A stretch of 64,000 nt of DNA. It comes from Oncomelania hupensis. Taxonomy: Eukaryota; Mollusca; Gastropoda; Littorinimorpha; Pomatiopsidae. Below, in pieces: positions 8,539-18,289 of the stretch. A program made the translations under genes and the position numbers. Numbering within the stretch: position 1 is the first letter of the stretch; each line of letters starts with the position of its first letter. The notes under the pieces were generated by a model, which ran no database searches, was not told the origin of the DNA, and saw nothing but the letters and a program-made list of their open reading frames with translations. Where the stretch lies: assembly GCA_036898135.1 (NCBI GenBank), contig CM072526.1, positions 4,917,555-4,981,554 of the forward strand. The letters run 5' to 3'.

Positions 8539-11500
8539 ATGGAGGAACACGAAGCAGTAGCCCCAGCAACACAAAATGCGAAGTGTTTTAGGCCAAATAT
8601 TCCAATACCAGGAAAATTGGATGTCCACTCTAGGAACTTAGAAGCTACATGGCGCAAGTTCAAGAGGCAGTGGGACAATTATGAGACAGCAACAAGGTTA
8701 GATGCAGAAGATAAGAAGTACAGAAAAGCTGTATTTCTCTCAATCATTGGCGAGGATGCTTTTGATTTGTGTGACGGATTTTCATACACAGCTGAGGAAG
8801 ACGAAGATGACATTGCAGTGGTGATGTCTAAGTTTCAACAGTACTGCATAGGAGAAACCAATGAGATCTATGAAACATTTATCTTCAATGGTAGAAACCA
8901 AGAAGGGGGTGAAACAGTAGATGCTTATGTTGCTGCACTTCGCAAGTTAGCCAAGACATGTGGTTTTGGTGATAAAGAGGAGCGGATGATTCGTGATAGG
9001 CTGGTCTTTGGAGTCAAAGATGACGTTATCCGACAGAAACTGCTGGAGGACAGAAGGTTGACATTGTCAACAGCAATTGAGATGTGCAGAGCACATGAAG
9101 CTTCACACTCACAAGCAAGAGCCATGACTGGTAGTACAGAGGCAGTAGATGCTCTCCAGAGAAGGAGAGGTGGCCAGCCAGCAAAAATAAAATGCTACAA
9201 GTGTGGTTATGATCACATACAGAAAGAAACCTGCCCTGCCAAGAATGCTGAATGCCATAAATGCAAGAAAAAGGGACATTTTTCAGCAGTGTGTTACAGC
9301 AAGTCGCAGACAGAATACAGAAAATCACACTCACAGAAGAACATTCATGAAGTGGATGGTGATCATGGTCTGTTGGACACAGTGTCTAGTGCTAAAAAAG
9401 TTTCACAAGACACCAAGAAAGGTTCGCGTAAGCCACACCCGCGTGGTGGAGGACAGAACCTTATCTCAGGTAAAAAGGACATAGGCCCGTGTAAGCCACA
9501 CCTGCGTGGTGGAGGACAGGACCTATGCTCCAATGAAAAGCAGAGTGACCTGCGTATGCCACACCTTCGTGGTGGAGGACAGGGTCAGCTCTCGCCAAGC
9601 GTTTCCACCGAGAGGACAGAAGCAGTGGTTGGGCCTGTCACGGGAGATGGGACAGAGCCATGGCATGCTAGAGTCCAGGTGGATGGGAAGATGGTGAACT
9701 TCAAGCTGGATACAGGGGCCGATGTGACAGTTGTGCCGCCTAGCTATGCAAAGAAGAGCAAGCTACAAAAGACAAAGAAACAGCTGTTTGGCCCGGGGCA
9801 GAACTCACTTATCGTGAGAGGCAAGTTCAGTGCTGTGATGGAATGTAAGGGAGTGTCCACAACACAAGATGTTTACGTGGTGGATAACCTACAGCAGCCT
9901 TTACTGGGTCGCCCAGCCCTTGAAGCGCTGCAGTTGGTGAAGCTAGTACAAGCAGTGCAAGCAGATTTGCCGGCAGATAAGCACAGAAAGGCACACCCCA
10001 AGCTGTTTACAGGCTTAGGACACATGAGAGAGCCCTACAAGATAAGGCTGAAAGAAAATTCTGTGCCATTTGCTGTGTCAGCGCCAAGAAGAGTTCCTCT
10101 GCCATTACAGAAGAAAGTGGAAGAGGAGCTGAAAAGATTGCAAGATTTGGAGGTGATCCGTCCAGTGACGACACCTACCGATTGGTGCGCTCCAATTGTG
10201 GTGGTGCCCAAGGGGAACAGTGATGCCATTAGACTATGTGTAGACCTGACAAGGTTAAATGAAAACGTCAGGCGGGAGAACTACCCATTACCATCTACTG
10301 ATCAGCTGTTGGCTCAGTTGGCAGGCGCCACAGTATTTACAAAGCTAGATTGTAACTCGGGTTTTCACCAGGTGCCGCTAGATGAGGTCTCACAGGAACT
10401 GACAACGTTTATTACACCGATTGGGCGATTTTGCTACACTCGCCTGCCCTTTGGCATTTCATCGGGACCGGAAGTGTTTCATCGTCGCATGTCGCAGTTG
10501 TTGCAGGACATTCCGGGTGTCATATGTGACATTGATGATATTTTGGTAGCAGGGCGTTGTCAAGCCGAGCATGATCAGAGACTGGAGACGGTACTACAGA
10601 GAATGGAGCAGGCTGAGGTCACACTGAATGACAAGTGCAAGTTCAGTCAGAGCAGCGTCCGATTCCTGGGTCATGTGATCTCCAAAGAAGGCATTAAGAT
10701 GGATCCAGTGAAAGTGGAGGCGATACAGAAGTTTCCTCGCCCCTCAAACGTCTCAGAAGTAAGACGTCTCCTTGGGATGATGAACTTTGTGCAGAAGTTC
10801 TCACCAGATCTCGCAGAAGTGACGAGACCACTTCGTGAACTCTTGAAGAAAGAAGTAGCATGGACATGGGATGACGCCCAAGAGCGTGCATTTGTCCAGC
10901 TGAAAGAGAAGATGAGCAGCCCTCCTGTGCTTGCTCATTACAGCCCAGATCGGCCGACAAAGGTGTCCGCCGATAGCTCATCATATGGATTGGGCAGTGT
11001 GTTGCTACAACAGCAGAAGAATGGGGAATGGCAGCCTGTGTTCTTCGCGTCAAGATCACTGACGGCGACGGAACAGCGCTATGCGCAAGTGGAAAAAGAG
11101 GCATTAGCATGCACTTGGGCATGTGAGAAGTTTGCCGACTTCCTGATTGGCCTGCCATTGTTCACCCTAGAGACGGACCACCGTCCGTTGTTAGCCCTGC
11201 TGAAGACCAAAGGTCTAGATGAACTGTCGCCCCGCATACAGCGATTTAGAATGCGTCTGATGCGTTTCAGCTACCATGTGATCCACACAGCAGGTAAAAA
11301 CCTGACTACAGCAGATGCGTTGTCCCGAGCACCTGCCGGATCACCTGAGGATGCTGACCTGAGGATGGAGAGCGACACCAGAGCGTTTGTGCAGTCTGTC
11401 ATTGACACACTACCAGCAAGCGAGATGAGGCTTGCCGAAATTAAGGCTAAGCAGCAGGAAGACACTGACTGCAGCAAGATCATGGAATACTGCAGAGACG

Positions 11501-12369
11501 GGTGGCCTGCTGACAAGAAGAAGCTGGCAACACAGCTACGCCAGTACTATGCTGCACGCAGCGACCTGTCGGTGCAAGAAGGACTCTTGTTGTTTGGCAC
11601 CCGATTGGTCATTCCTGCAGTCTTGAGGAAGGACGTACTTGACCGTATACACAAAGATGGTCATCAGGGCATTGTGAAGTGCCGTGCCCTAGCAAAGAGC
11701 TGCGTTTGGTGGCCAGGATTGTCCCGACAGATCGAGGACATGGTAGAAAAATGTGCAATGTGCGAAAGGGAGCGACGCAACAGACCAGAGCCACTGAAGC
11801 CAAGCAGTGTACCAGATTACCCCTGGCAACGTGTTGGAATGGATCTATTTGAATGGAAGGGCCAAGAGTATCTCTTGGTTGTGGATTACTTTTCACGCTA
11901 CATAGAGCTAGCACACCTTTGTTCATCTACTACCTCAGACACAGTGATCCTGCACTGCAAGAGCATATTTGCCAGACATGGAATTCCGGAGAACGTCCAT
12001 TCAGATAATGGGCCGCAGTTCGCATCAAGAGTGTTCGCACAGTTTGCAGAGCTGTATGGGTTTTCCCATACCACCAGCAGTCCACACCACCCAGAGGGGA
12101 ATGGTGAAGCCGAGCGTGCAGTCAAGACAGTAAAAGGTCTCCTAGAGAAATCTGGAGATCCGTACTTAGCATTGCTACAGTACAGAGCGACTCCACTACA
12201 GTGTGGATACAGCCCATCGGAAATGTCCATGGGAAGGCGATTGAGAACCAGAGTGCCAGTGGTTCCCTCTCTTTTGACTCCAGATTGGCCAGAGCTGCAG
12301 AACATGAAAAAAGCAGAGACCATCCAGAAGGAGGGGGGGGGGAGGAGATGCCTAAAAGAAGCACTTTGA
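8539..12369 (+). CDS. gag-pol polyprotein of Ty3-type element
   Basis: A 1276-codon frame. The start at 8539 follows a poly(A) tract and is the first ATG in frame. Gag spans roughly residues 1-290 and ends with two zinc knuckles at about 218-252 (CYKCGYDH...C, then CHKCKKKGHFSAVC). A linker with three copies of a KPHxRGGGQ block follows at about 297-345. Retropepsin has DTGADVTVV near 391. Reverse transcriptase carries LCVDLTRLN, FTKLDCNSGFHQ, LPFGISSGPEVF and the catalytic ICDIDDIL near 664-668. RNase H begins near 808 with ADSSSYGLG, where the usual TDAS is varied. Integrase has HKDGH...CAMC zinc binding near 1038-1075, catalytic Asp near 1101 and 1156 (HSDNGPQF) and Glu near 1191. The frame stops early after an eight-G run; the integrase C-terminus continues in another frame. 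Confidence 0.95.
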   Translation: MEEHEAVAPATQNAKCFRPNIPIPGKLDVHSRNLEATWRKFKRQWDNYETATRLDAEDKKYRKAVFLSIIGEDAFDLCDGFSYTAEEDEDDIAVVMSKFQQYCIGETNEIYETFIFNGRNQEGGETVDAYVAALRKLAKTCGFGDKEERMIRDRLVFGVKDDVIRQKLLEDRRLTLSTAIEMCRAHEASHSQARAMTGSTEAVDALQRRRGGQPAKIKCYKCGYDHIQKETCPAKNAECHKCKKKGHFSAVCYSKSQTEYRKSHSQKNIHEVDGDHGLLDTVSSAKKVSQDTKKGSRKPHPRGGGQNLISGKKDIGPCKPHLRGGGQDLCSNEKQSDLRMPHLRGGGQGQLSPSVSTERTEAVVGPVTGDGTEPWHARVQVDGKMVNFKLDTGADVTVVPPSYAKKSKLQKTKKQLFGPGQNSLIVRGKFSAVMECKGVSTTQDVYVVDNLQQPLLGRPALEALQLVKLVQAVQADLPADKHRKAHPKLFTGLGHMREPYKIRLKENSVPFAVSAPRRVPLPLQKKVEEELKRLQDLEVIRPVTTPTDWCAPIVVVPKGNSDAIRLCVDLTRLNENVRRENYPLPSTDQLLAQLAGATVFTKLDCNSGFHQVPLDEVSQELTTFITPIGRFCYTRLPFGISSGPEVFHRRMSQLLQDIPGVICDIDDILVAGRCQAEHDQRLETVLQRMEQAEVTLNDKCKFSQSSVRFLGHVISKEGIKMDPVKVEAIQKFPRPSNVSEVRRLLGMMNFVQKFSPDLAEVTRPLRELLKKEVAWTWDDAQERAFVQLKEKMSSPPVLAHYSPDRPTKVSADSSSYGLGSVLLQQQKNGEWQPVFFASRSLTATEQRYAQVEKEALACTWACEKFADFLIGLPLFTLETDHRPLLALLKTKGLDELSPRIQRFRMRLMRFSYHVIHTAGKNLTTADALSRAPAGSPEDADLRMESDTRAFVQSVIDTLPASEMRLAEIKAKQQEDTDCSKIMEYCRDGWPADKKKLATQLRQYYAARSDLSVQEGLLLFGTRLVIPAVLRKDVLDRIHKDGHQGIVKCRALAKSCVWWPGLSRQIEDMVEKCAMCERERRNRPEPLKPSSVPDYPWQRVGMDLFEWKGQEYLLVVDYFSRYIELAHLCSSTTSDTVILHCKSIFARHGIPENVHSDNGPQFASRVFAQFAELYGFSHTTSSPHHPEGNGEAERAVKTVKGLLEKSGDPYLALLQYRATPLQCGYSPSEMSMGRRLRTRVPVVPSLLTPDWPELQNMKKAETIQKEGGGRRCLKEAL

Positions 12370-12751
12370 TCGAAGACATCAGGTCGTACCACTGCCAGCC
12401 TTGTCGCCGAAAGATCCGGTGTGGATCAAGGAGCCAAAAGACGAGAAAGCTGTGATCGTCAAAGCCGTGAGTCCAACGTCCTACTTAGTCGAGACGCCAC
12501 TAGGAAGACGCCGACGAAACAGACGTCACTTGAATCGGCGTAGGTCAGACCTGCCGACACCTGTGAAGGTTAACCCAGCAGTGTCTTCTACCCTTCCGAG
12601 CCCACGAGAAAACGAAGTCCAGATAGATCTGGAGCCGGACTCAGTGTCACAGCCGCAGACAATTCCACCACCCGTCGAATCACGGGATACTGACACAAAA
12701 CTTCACTGTCACCAGAAGTGGCCGCGTAGTGAAGCCGCCCCAGAGACTTGA
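12366..12751 (+). pseudogene. integrase C-terminal domain, out of frame with gag-pol
   Basis: This frame continues the integrase past the gag-pol stop: an FDRRH block, then LSPKDPVWIKEPKDEKAVIV and a VETPLGRRRRNRRHLNRR basic stretch, as at integrase ends that bind DNA or chromatin. It is offset by one base from gag-pol, most simply from a length error at the G run near 12334-12341, and a TAA is also present just before it in this frame. The break may be real, disabling this copy, or a sequencing error. A 116-codon open part starts at ATG 12401. Confidence 0.75.
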
Positions 12752-12921
12752 TCTTTGAACTGGCAGAGCACATGTGTGAATGCGTGTTAATGAAATCACT
12801 GTTTTTGTCATTTGTAGAGGATTATTGATTTAAGTTCAGTTTGATGTTACAAGTTACAAGACAGTAATTTTTAAGTTGTGTTAGTTTTATATAAAAAAAA
12901 AAAAAAAGAAACAAAGGAGGA
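12752..12921 (+). promoter_or_regulatory. 3' leader and polypurine tract
   Basis: AT-rich untranslated stretch ending in a poly(A) run then GAAACAAAGGAGGA, a purine tract immediately before the 3' LTR, where plus-strand DNA synthesis starts. Confidence 0.8.
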
Positions 12922-13113
12922 TGTAAGGTTAATTATATGCATGACCTAAGGTTATGACGTAAGTTGATGACGTTTTGATCCGGGGGCTTGTACCGTGTTC
13001 CTGCCAAGATGGCAACAGTCTTTGAATAAATCGTGTTAGCTTTCCGTGTCGTCTATTGTGTTTTATACTGTGTCAAAAGTCATACCTCTCACCCACACAA
13101 CAATAACCACACA
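12922..13113 (+). repeat. 3' LTR (192 bp)
   Basis: Same length and sequence as the 5' LTR except for a G/T change in GTACCGTGTTCC. Followed by the ATGTA duplication. Confidence 0.95.
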
Positions 13114-13118
13114 ATGTA

Positions 13119-13378
13119 TATGCTCGTTTTCTGATAATTAGACTTGTTTTTCAAACGGAGGTTGATATAATTAAACGTGGCCAAATGTAGAGTTTACCGG
13201 CAATTTCCCGGAACTAATTTATTTTATTTAATCAGTTTATAGTCCCCTCTCTTCCCGGTAAGGATTTTCAGAGAGGAGACTTTAGCACACCCTTTTCAAC
13301 AGGGAAAATCCGAAATTCTGGGGGTCATATTAGGAGCATGTACGTCGATTCGCGCATCGTTTTGCGCATTCATAATTG
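13119..13378. repeat. interspersed repeat fragment, split by LINE copy B
   Basis: The last 80 bp (GGTCATATTAGGAGCATGTA, CGTCGAT, GCATTCATAATTG) recur at 31030-31090. There they run on without a break into TATTATTACG...GATACGG, which here appears only on the far side of LINE copy B at 16115-16250. No coding content; the earlier part is unrecognised. Confidence 0.7.
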
Positions 13379-16114
13379 TCCTATCCTATCCTATCCTGTC
13401 CCGTAACCCGAAGGTCGTAGGGCCACCTTTAACCAGCATACTCCATCTTTCTCTGTCCTCAGCAGCCCTGATGGCTTCGCTCAGTGTCAAACCAGTCCAT
13501 TCTCGAATGTTGTCCTCCACCTCTTTTTCGGTCTCCCTCTTCTTCTACCTCCTTGCACTGTGCCTTGCAGAATAGTCTTCGCAAGGCCTGATGATCTGGT
13601 GACGTGGCCATACCATCGGAGTTTCCGTTTCTTCACCACTGTGAGCAGGTCATAGTGTTGTCCAATGGCTTGTGTGATGGTCTGTCGGACTTCGTCGTTA
13701 GTGATGTGTTGGGTATAGCAAATGCCCAGAAGTCTTCTGTAGCACCTCATCTCCATGCTTTGTATTCTTCGTTGGAGATCTGCTGTGAGGGTCCATGCTT
13801 CGCAAGCATATAGGAAGATGGAGATGACAAGGGAGCGCATCAGTCTTACTTTGGAATGTAGACTGATGGTCCTGTCTTTCCAAATGGGCTTCAACATGGG
13901 CAGCAGTTGTTTGTGCGATCCTGGAGAGGACTTCCTGTCGGGACCCATTGTCTGATACAATGGCTCCTAAATATTTGAAGCTATGCACTGTGTTGAGGGA
14001 TTGTGTTACGTTGAAACGCGAACGAAAGTACGTCTCAAGCGCGCACGATAGATCTAATCGGTTCGTTTTGCAAAGTATTCAATAATGGAGTTTATTTACC
14101 TTTGATTTGAGTTTGCATTGTTGTTAGGAGAGGCTTTGTATAACGTTGATAATTTTCGTTAGTCGATATTGTTGTAGAATTCTCTGGATCCGCTTGTTTA
14201 CTATCGATCGAAGTTTCGGGATAAATATCGAAGTACGAGGACGTCCCCGGAAGGAGAGGAAATATTTATGACGTAAGACAGTAATGACGAAGTTAGAAGC
14301 GATTGGTTAAATTGCGTCATACGAGATTGATCCAGGTTTTTCGGGAGTATCAGGAGACTATTTAAGTGCCGCGCTGTTTCAGGATAGGGGTTGTTAAGTT
14401 GAGTTGCTGTTAGAGTTGTTGATAGTGAGCTGGAAAGTGAAATTTGAGAGTGAAGAGGCGATTGTATGCAGTTGTTGATGTGTGCTGAATGAAAGTGGAA
14501 AACTTCACACGTCGACTCCGTGTCTTGTATGCTGAGTGAGCAGGCTGCGTGGATAAACGAATCTGAGTTACACAACTATCAGGAATTCAAGCATTGGGGC
14601 TGAATCAAATACTGATAGAAAACACCAACATCATATCGAGTGTAACAGATTGGCCTTGGACTTTGATGTCCGTGTTGATGCCATTGGTGTTGTTGGTCAT
14701 CATTTTGGTCTTCTCTGCACTTATTTCCATTCCATAAGCTCTGGAGGTGGTGTCAAGCCTCTGTACCAGTTGTTCAAGTTCTTGTTCCTCTCCAGCCAAT
14801 CCATCAATGTCATCTGCAAAACGAAGATTGGAGATTGCTCTACCCCCTATGCTGACTGTGCCTTCATGATCTGCAAGTGCATCTGACATAATGCGCTCTA
14901 GGAAGATGTTGAAGAGTCTTGGAGAGAGTAGGCATCCTTGACGCACCCCGATTGTTGTTCTGAACCAGTTCCCGATGGCGCTGTTGTGGAGGACTGCACT
15001 GGTAGCCTTGTCATACAGGCTTTTGATGACTTCAATAATTTTAGGGCTGATGTTGTACACTTTCATTGTTGCCCATAGAGCTGCATTCCAGACTCGGTCA
15101 AACGCCTTCTTGAAGTCTATGAACACATGATATAGATGTTGTTGGTGCTGTAGGTATTACTCACAGATTATTCTGAGGTTGAAAATCTGCTCAGTGGTAC
15201 TTCGCCCTGCCCTGAATCCTGCTTGTTCTTCAGCTATAATTTGTTCAGCTTGAGGTTTTGAACCTGTTGAATATTTTTTCCAGGAGGACCTTGCTGGGAT
15301 GGCTGATGAGGCTGATGGTGCGGTAATTTTCACACTTTTGAAGGTTACCGTTTTTGGGAAGAGTGATGACAAGCGACTGGGTCCATGGTATAGGCCACTC
15401 CCCACTCTGCCAGATCTTGTTACAGATAATGGTGAGGGCATCAATCATCGCTTCTCCTCCTAGCAGTTCCGCGGGTATGTTGTCCACTCCCGCTGACTTC
15501 CCTTTCTTTAGCGATTGCACTGCTGCCTCAACTTCTTCCCGGAGAATTTGGGAGGATTTCTTCTTCTTCTCTGTTCTCTGGACATGCTAGAACTGATGGG
15601 TCTCCATTTGGTGTATGGTTGTAAAGGTCAGAGCAGTACTCTGTCCATCTGTCCAAGACTTCTTGTTCTTCTGTAAGGCATATGCCAGACTTGCTTTGGA
15701 TCGTGGAGACTTTGGGCTGTTTGACACTTGTCAGCCGCTTCACAGTCTGGTAGGCCTTCTTGCTCAGACTGTAGTCTATTTCCTGGCATTGATCTTCTAT
15801 CCAGTTCTTCTTTGCTGTGCGCATGCCTTTCGGATGTCATTGTTGATTTTTCGGTAGACGTCAGCTCCCTGTAACGTGTTCCTTTTTTTTTTTTTTTTTT
15901 TTAAATCTCTCTTCGTTTATCACACAAATCCAAAAGTTCAGGTGTGATCCACGGCTTCTTCTTTGGTCGGTGCTTGCCAAGGATCTCAGTGGCGGCATCT
16001 GTCACAGCTGAGTTGAAGGTGGTGGTCATGGTGTTGACATCTACTTCACCAGCCCCCAAAATGAGCAGTTGTGCAAATTTCCCTCCAATTGTGGCCTGAA
16101 ATAGTTCTGCCACC
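13379..16114 (-). pseudogene. RTE-like LINE copy B, split by a solo LTR
   Basis: Minus-strand LINE, 3' tail of TATCC repeats at 13379-13400 and 5' truncation at about 16114 within the linker after the endonuclease. It covers the region before the reverse transcriptase (GKHRPKKKPWITPELLDLCDKRRE near 15901-16000, KQPKVSTIQSKSGICLTEEQ near 15680), the RT fingers and palm (LLEKIF..., EEQAGFRAGRSTTEQIF near 15160-15250, GVRQGCLLSPRLFNIF, LRFADDIDG near 14790-14840) and the C-terminal RWYGHVTRSSG region near 13600. A T run at 15882-15901 replaces a shorter pyrimidine stretch. Several frameshifts. The insertion lies exactly in a repeat whose uninterrupted form is near 31085, with TTGT on both sides. 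Confidence 0.85.
14004..14647 (+). mobile_element. solo LTR with 5-bp duplication
   Basis: 644 bp starting TGTTACGTTGAAACG and ending GAGTGTAACA; the inverted ends TGTTAC/GTAACA are standard for LTRs. GATTG occurs on both sides (13999-14003 and 14648-14652); removing the LTR and one GATTG restores the LINE. No internal coding region remains, so recombination between two LTRs probably deleted it. Partial copies lie at 1-214 and 63815-64000. Superfamily (Ty3, copia or BEL) cannot be told from the LTR. Confidence 0.93.
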
Positions 16115-16287
16115 TCCGGTTGTATTATTACGAAAAGATACGGAATAAAATTTTAAGACAAATTTTGATATTTAGCATTAGGATTACAGTTAGTTAGAAT
16201 TTGGATTAGGATTAGGTTTACATGTAGAGTTATGGCTAGTGTTAGGTTTAACTGTAGTAATACCCCTGCTGGGGTGCCGGGGGTTTC
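16115..16287. repeat. repeat flank of LINE copy B, then start of unclassified repeat
   Basis: 16115-16250 continues the repeat split by LINE copy B (compare 31085-31190). From about 16255, CCCTGCTGGGGTGCCGG begins the roughly 690-bp unclassified repeat family described at 36841. Confidence 0.7.
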
Positions 16288-16289
16288 AG

Positions 16290-16294
<5 letters not shown>

Positions 16295-16363
<69 letters not shown>

Positions 16364-16438
16364 AGTACATTTGTATCGCGCGGTACCTCGCAAACGGTAA
16401 GGAATGCGAGCTCGCCGCGCTTGACAACACACGTGCAA

Positions 16439-16484
<46 letters not shown>

Positions 16485-17173
16485 AGAACAGGTATACACT
16501 TATCAAATGAATAAATAATTACAGTAAAAACACGGCCATGCAAAGCAAAAGATAATAAGAACCGAGCCGGTGCCGCCACCATCCATGAACAGTTGACGTG
16601 ACTTGGTAAAAGATTATATGGGGATGGAAGGGAGGAGGAGTGAAAATTATTGAGTCTGCATGTTAAAAAGGTGGGTCTTTAATTGGCGCTTAAAGGAAGA
16701 AAGTGATGGAGCATGTCGGAGTTGCATCGGTAGTGAGTTCCAGGCAGTTGCAGCAGAGAAAGAGAAAGATCGTTCACCATAGGTCTTTGAGTGAACACGG
16801 GGGATAGAAAGCAGTCTTGTATCAGAAGAAGAGCGGAGTTGTCTTGCAGGAGAGTAGACAGAGAGAAGGTCAGTAAAGTATGAAGGGGCAGAACCAGTGA
16901 AGAATTTGAAAACAATAGTTGAGAGCTTGTACAAGATGCGAGCTCGAACAGGGAGCCAATGAAGAGATCGGAGTTAAGGGGTGGCATGGTCTCGTTTTTT
17001 AGCTTTAAGAACAAGGCGGCCGGCAGAGTTTTGGACTTTCTGAAGTTTTTCAAGAAGGTAGAGAGGGGAGCCAGAGAGGGGAGAATTGCAGTAGTCAAGT
17101 TTGGATAGAACAAATGCACAGACAAGAGTGTTGGTTGTTTCGGTTGTAAGATATTGTCGGATGGAGCTAATGC
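16295..17173 (-). mobile_element. CR1/L2-like LINE 3' end, 5'-truncated, with duplication
   Basis: Minus strand: the C-terminal end of a reverse-transcriptase protein (16647-16934 open: YKLSTIVFKFFTGSAPSYF, RQLRSSSDTRLLSIPRV, AATAWNSLPMQLRHAPSLSS, FKRQLKTHLF), then a 3' untranslated region and an (ATT)n tail at 16295-16360. Upstream codons near 17000-17120 match the usual LDYCN..L...L..LQ segment in another frame, so the gene is frameshifted. AGTATAA flanks it (16288-16294 and 17174-17180), and its removal rejoins the host repeat TTTCAGTATAAATAGTATCC. A shorter copy sits at 34783-35184. Confidence 0.85.
16440..16481. repeat. (CA)n microsatellite
   Basis: Within the 3' untranslated region of the CR1/L2-like LINE; also present in the 34783-35184 copy, so part of the element. 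Confidence 0.9.
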
Positions 17174-17451
17174 AGTATAAATAGTATCCCCACTTTCTGG
17201 AAATTTAGTGCTTTAAAGGTCAACATCATTGAAATATAACATTTAGCACAAAATATCTACATAATAAAAGAAGTCACATGCCAAACAACTTTTTTCCGAA
17301 AAATACTGCCTTTTTTTTAAATATTTAATAAAATCTACTTCGAATAAACTTTTGCACCTTCGAAAAGCCCGCTCACGTGACCACATGGCTCGTGACGTCA
17401 ACTGCTGGAGACAATATAGAGTCCGATAGTGCCCATTCTCTACCAGGGGCC

Positions 17452-17523
17452 GGGTAGCTCAGTTGGTAAGAGCGTCTTGCTAGTAACCGAAAGGTCGGTG
17501 GTTCGAATCCCGGATTGGTCAAC
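17452..17523 (+). tRNA. tRNA-like sequence (Thr-AGT type), degenerate
   Basis: GGGCCGGGTAGCTCAGTTGG starts a good D arm (GCTC...GAGC) and A box, and GGTTCGAATCC is a perfect B box. The anticodon loop CTAGTAA resembles tRNA-Thr(AGT), but anticodon, T and acceptor stems pair badly. Most likely a tRNA pseudogene or SINE head inside the Kolobok-like element, not a functional tRNA. Confidence 0.5.
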
Positions 17524-17680
17524 GTGTGATCATATTATTTTCCCCTTTACCAACAACTGGTGTCAGTATAAATCGGTCCAGTAGTCACCTATATGCGAAA
17601 GTGTCGTGTGACTATAATCTACATACAAACAAAAAACTTCTCTACCAAAACGCAGGAAAACGAAGAGCAATGGCCTATAT

Positions 17681-17927
17681 TGTGCCGTTGGAGGTTGTAC
17701 AAACAAACAAGCGGATGGGATAACATTGCATAGGTTTCCAAAAAACGAAGAGGTGCGAAATAAGTGGGTGAGATTTGTGCGTCGTCAGCAATTTGCGCAA
17801 AACACTTCGCTGAAGACTGCTACCCCCCAAGTGCCACTTTTATGCGGAGCTTTGGGATGAAAACAATACAGACATTAAAGCCTATCTCTGTTCCAACGAT
17901 CCAAAGCCTCAACAACAGCAACAGTGA
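17681..17927 (+). pseudogene. THAP domain exon, frameshifted
   Basis: From 17681 the frame reads C-AVGG-C-TNKQADGITLHRFPKNEEVRNKWVRFVRR (with the dashes marking zinc-ligand cysteines), giving the THAP finger start, the HRFP block and the conserved Trp. One frame over, HFAEDCYPPSATFM follows, the C-terminal His-x-F-x-D of THAP domains. The nearest ATG (17670) is one base out of frame with the first Cys. So at least two frameshifts break it. In Kolobok and P transposases this domain binds the element ends; the catalytic domain is missing. Confidence 0.7.
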
Positions 17928-18068
17928 TTCAAGTTACTAGTAGTAGGCCTACTAGTACTGCTTCAACTTCAACTACAGTCACAGTGGCTATTACACATCC
18001 ATCGTCTGCTATCACTTGCCGGGTGTCAGGAAAGTCAGAGGAGCTTTTCAGAAAAGGGAACGCAAGAG

Positions 18069-18093
18069 CAGGGGCGGACGAGGGGGGGTTTCC

Positions 18094-18138
<45 letters not shown>

Positions 18139-18228
18139 AGGAAAAGAAAGAAGAAGAAGAAAGATATATATATATATATTTATTTATTTTATTTCTTTAT
18201 TTATTTTTTTATACGAATTTTGGAACCC

Positions 18229-18259
<31 letters not shown>

Positions 18260-18289
18260 AAAACAAAAAAACTAACTGATCCGCCCCTG
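18069..18289. mobile_element. small terminal-inverted-repeat element (hAT-like ends)
   Basis: Begins CAGGGGCGGA and ends TCCGCCCCTG, with AAGAG on both sides (18064-18068, 18290-18294). Inside are a long C run, A-rich and TA-rich stretches, and a second C run, so its length is unreliable. Related ends occur at 21962 and 43133. CAGGGGCGG ends are common in hAT elements, but these make 8-bp duplications and only 5 bp match here, so the class is uncertain. Confidence 0.6.

Larger units (their letters stand above)
8207..13113 (+). mobile_element. complete young Ty3-type LTR retrotransposon
   Basis: The element is 4907 bp with LTRs at both ends, flanked by a 5-bp duplication ATGTA (8202-8206 and 13114-13118). 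It holds a primer-binding site directly after the 5' LTR, one long gag-pol frame, and a purine tract before the 3' LTR. The two 192-bp LTRs differ by one substitution that I can see (GTACCGGGTT versus GTACCGTGTT), so insertion was recent. Protease, reverse transcriptase, RNase H and integrase follow in the standard Ty3/gypsy order. There is no envelope-like gene. The gag-pol resembles the widespread K02A2.6-like animal Ty3 lineage; that name is inference. Confidence 0.95.

Noticed and set aside
9026..12392. Frames on the minus strand opposite the Ty3 gag-pol
   Set aside because: Shadows of a strong coding frame; no family match.
16153..16506. Tyr/Ile-rich frames
   Set aside because: Translation of ATT and CA repeats in a LINE 3' end.
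17452..17523. Functional tRNA-Thr gene
   Set aside because: Boxes are good but stems pair badly and it lies inside a transposon.
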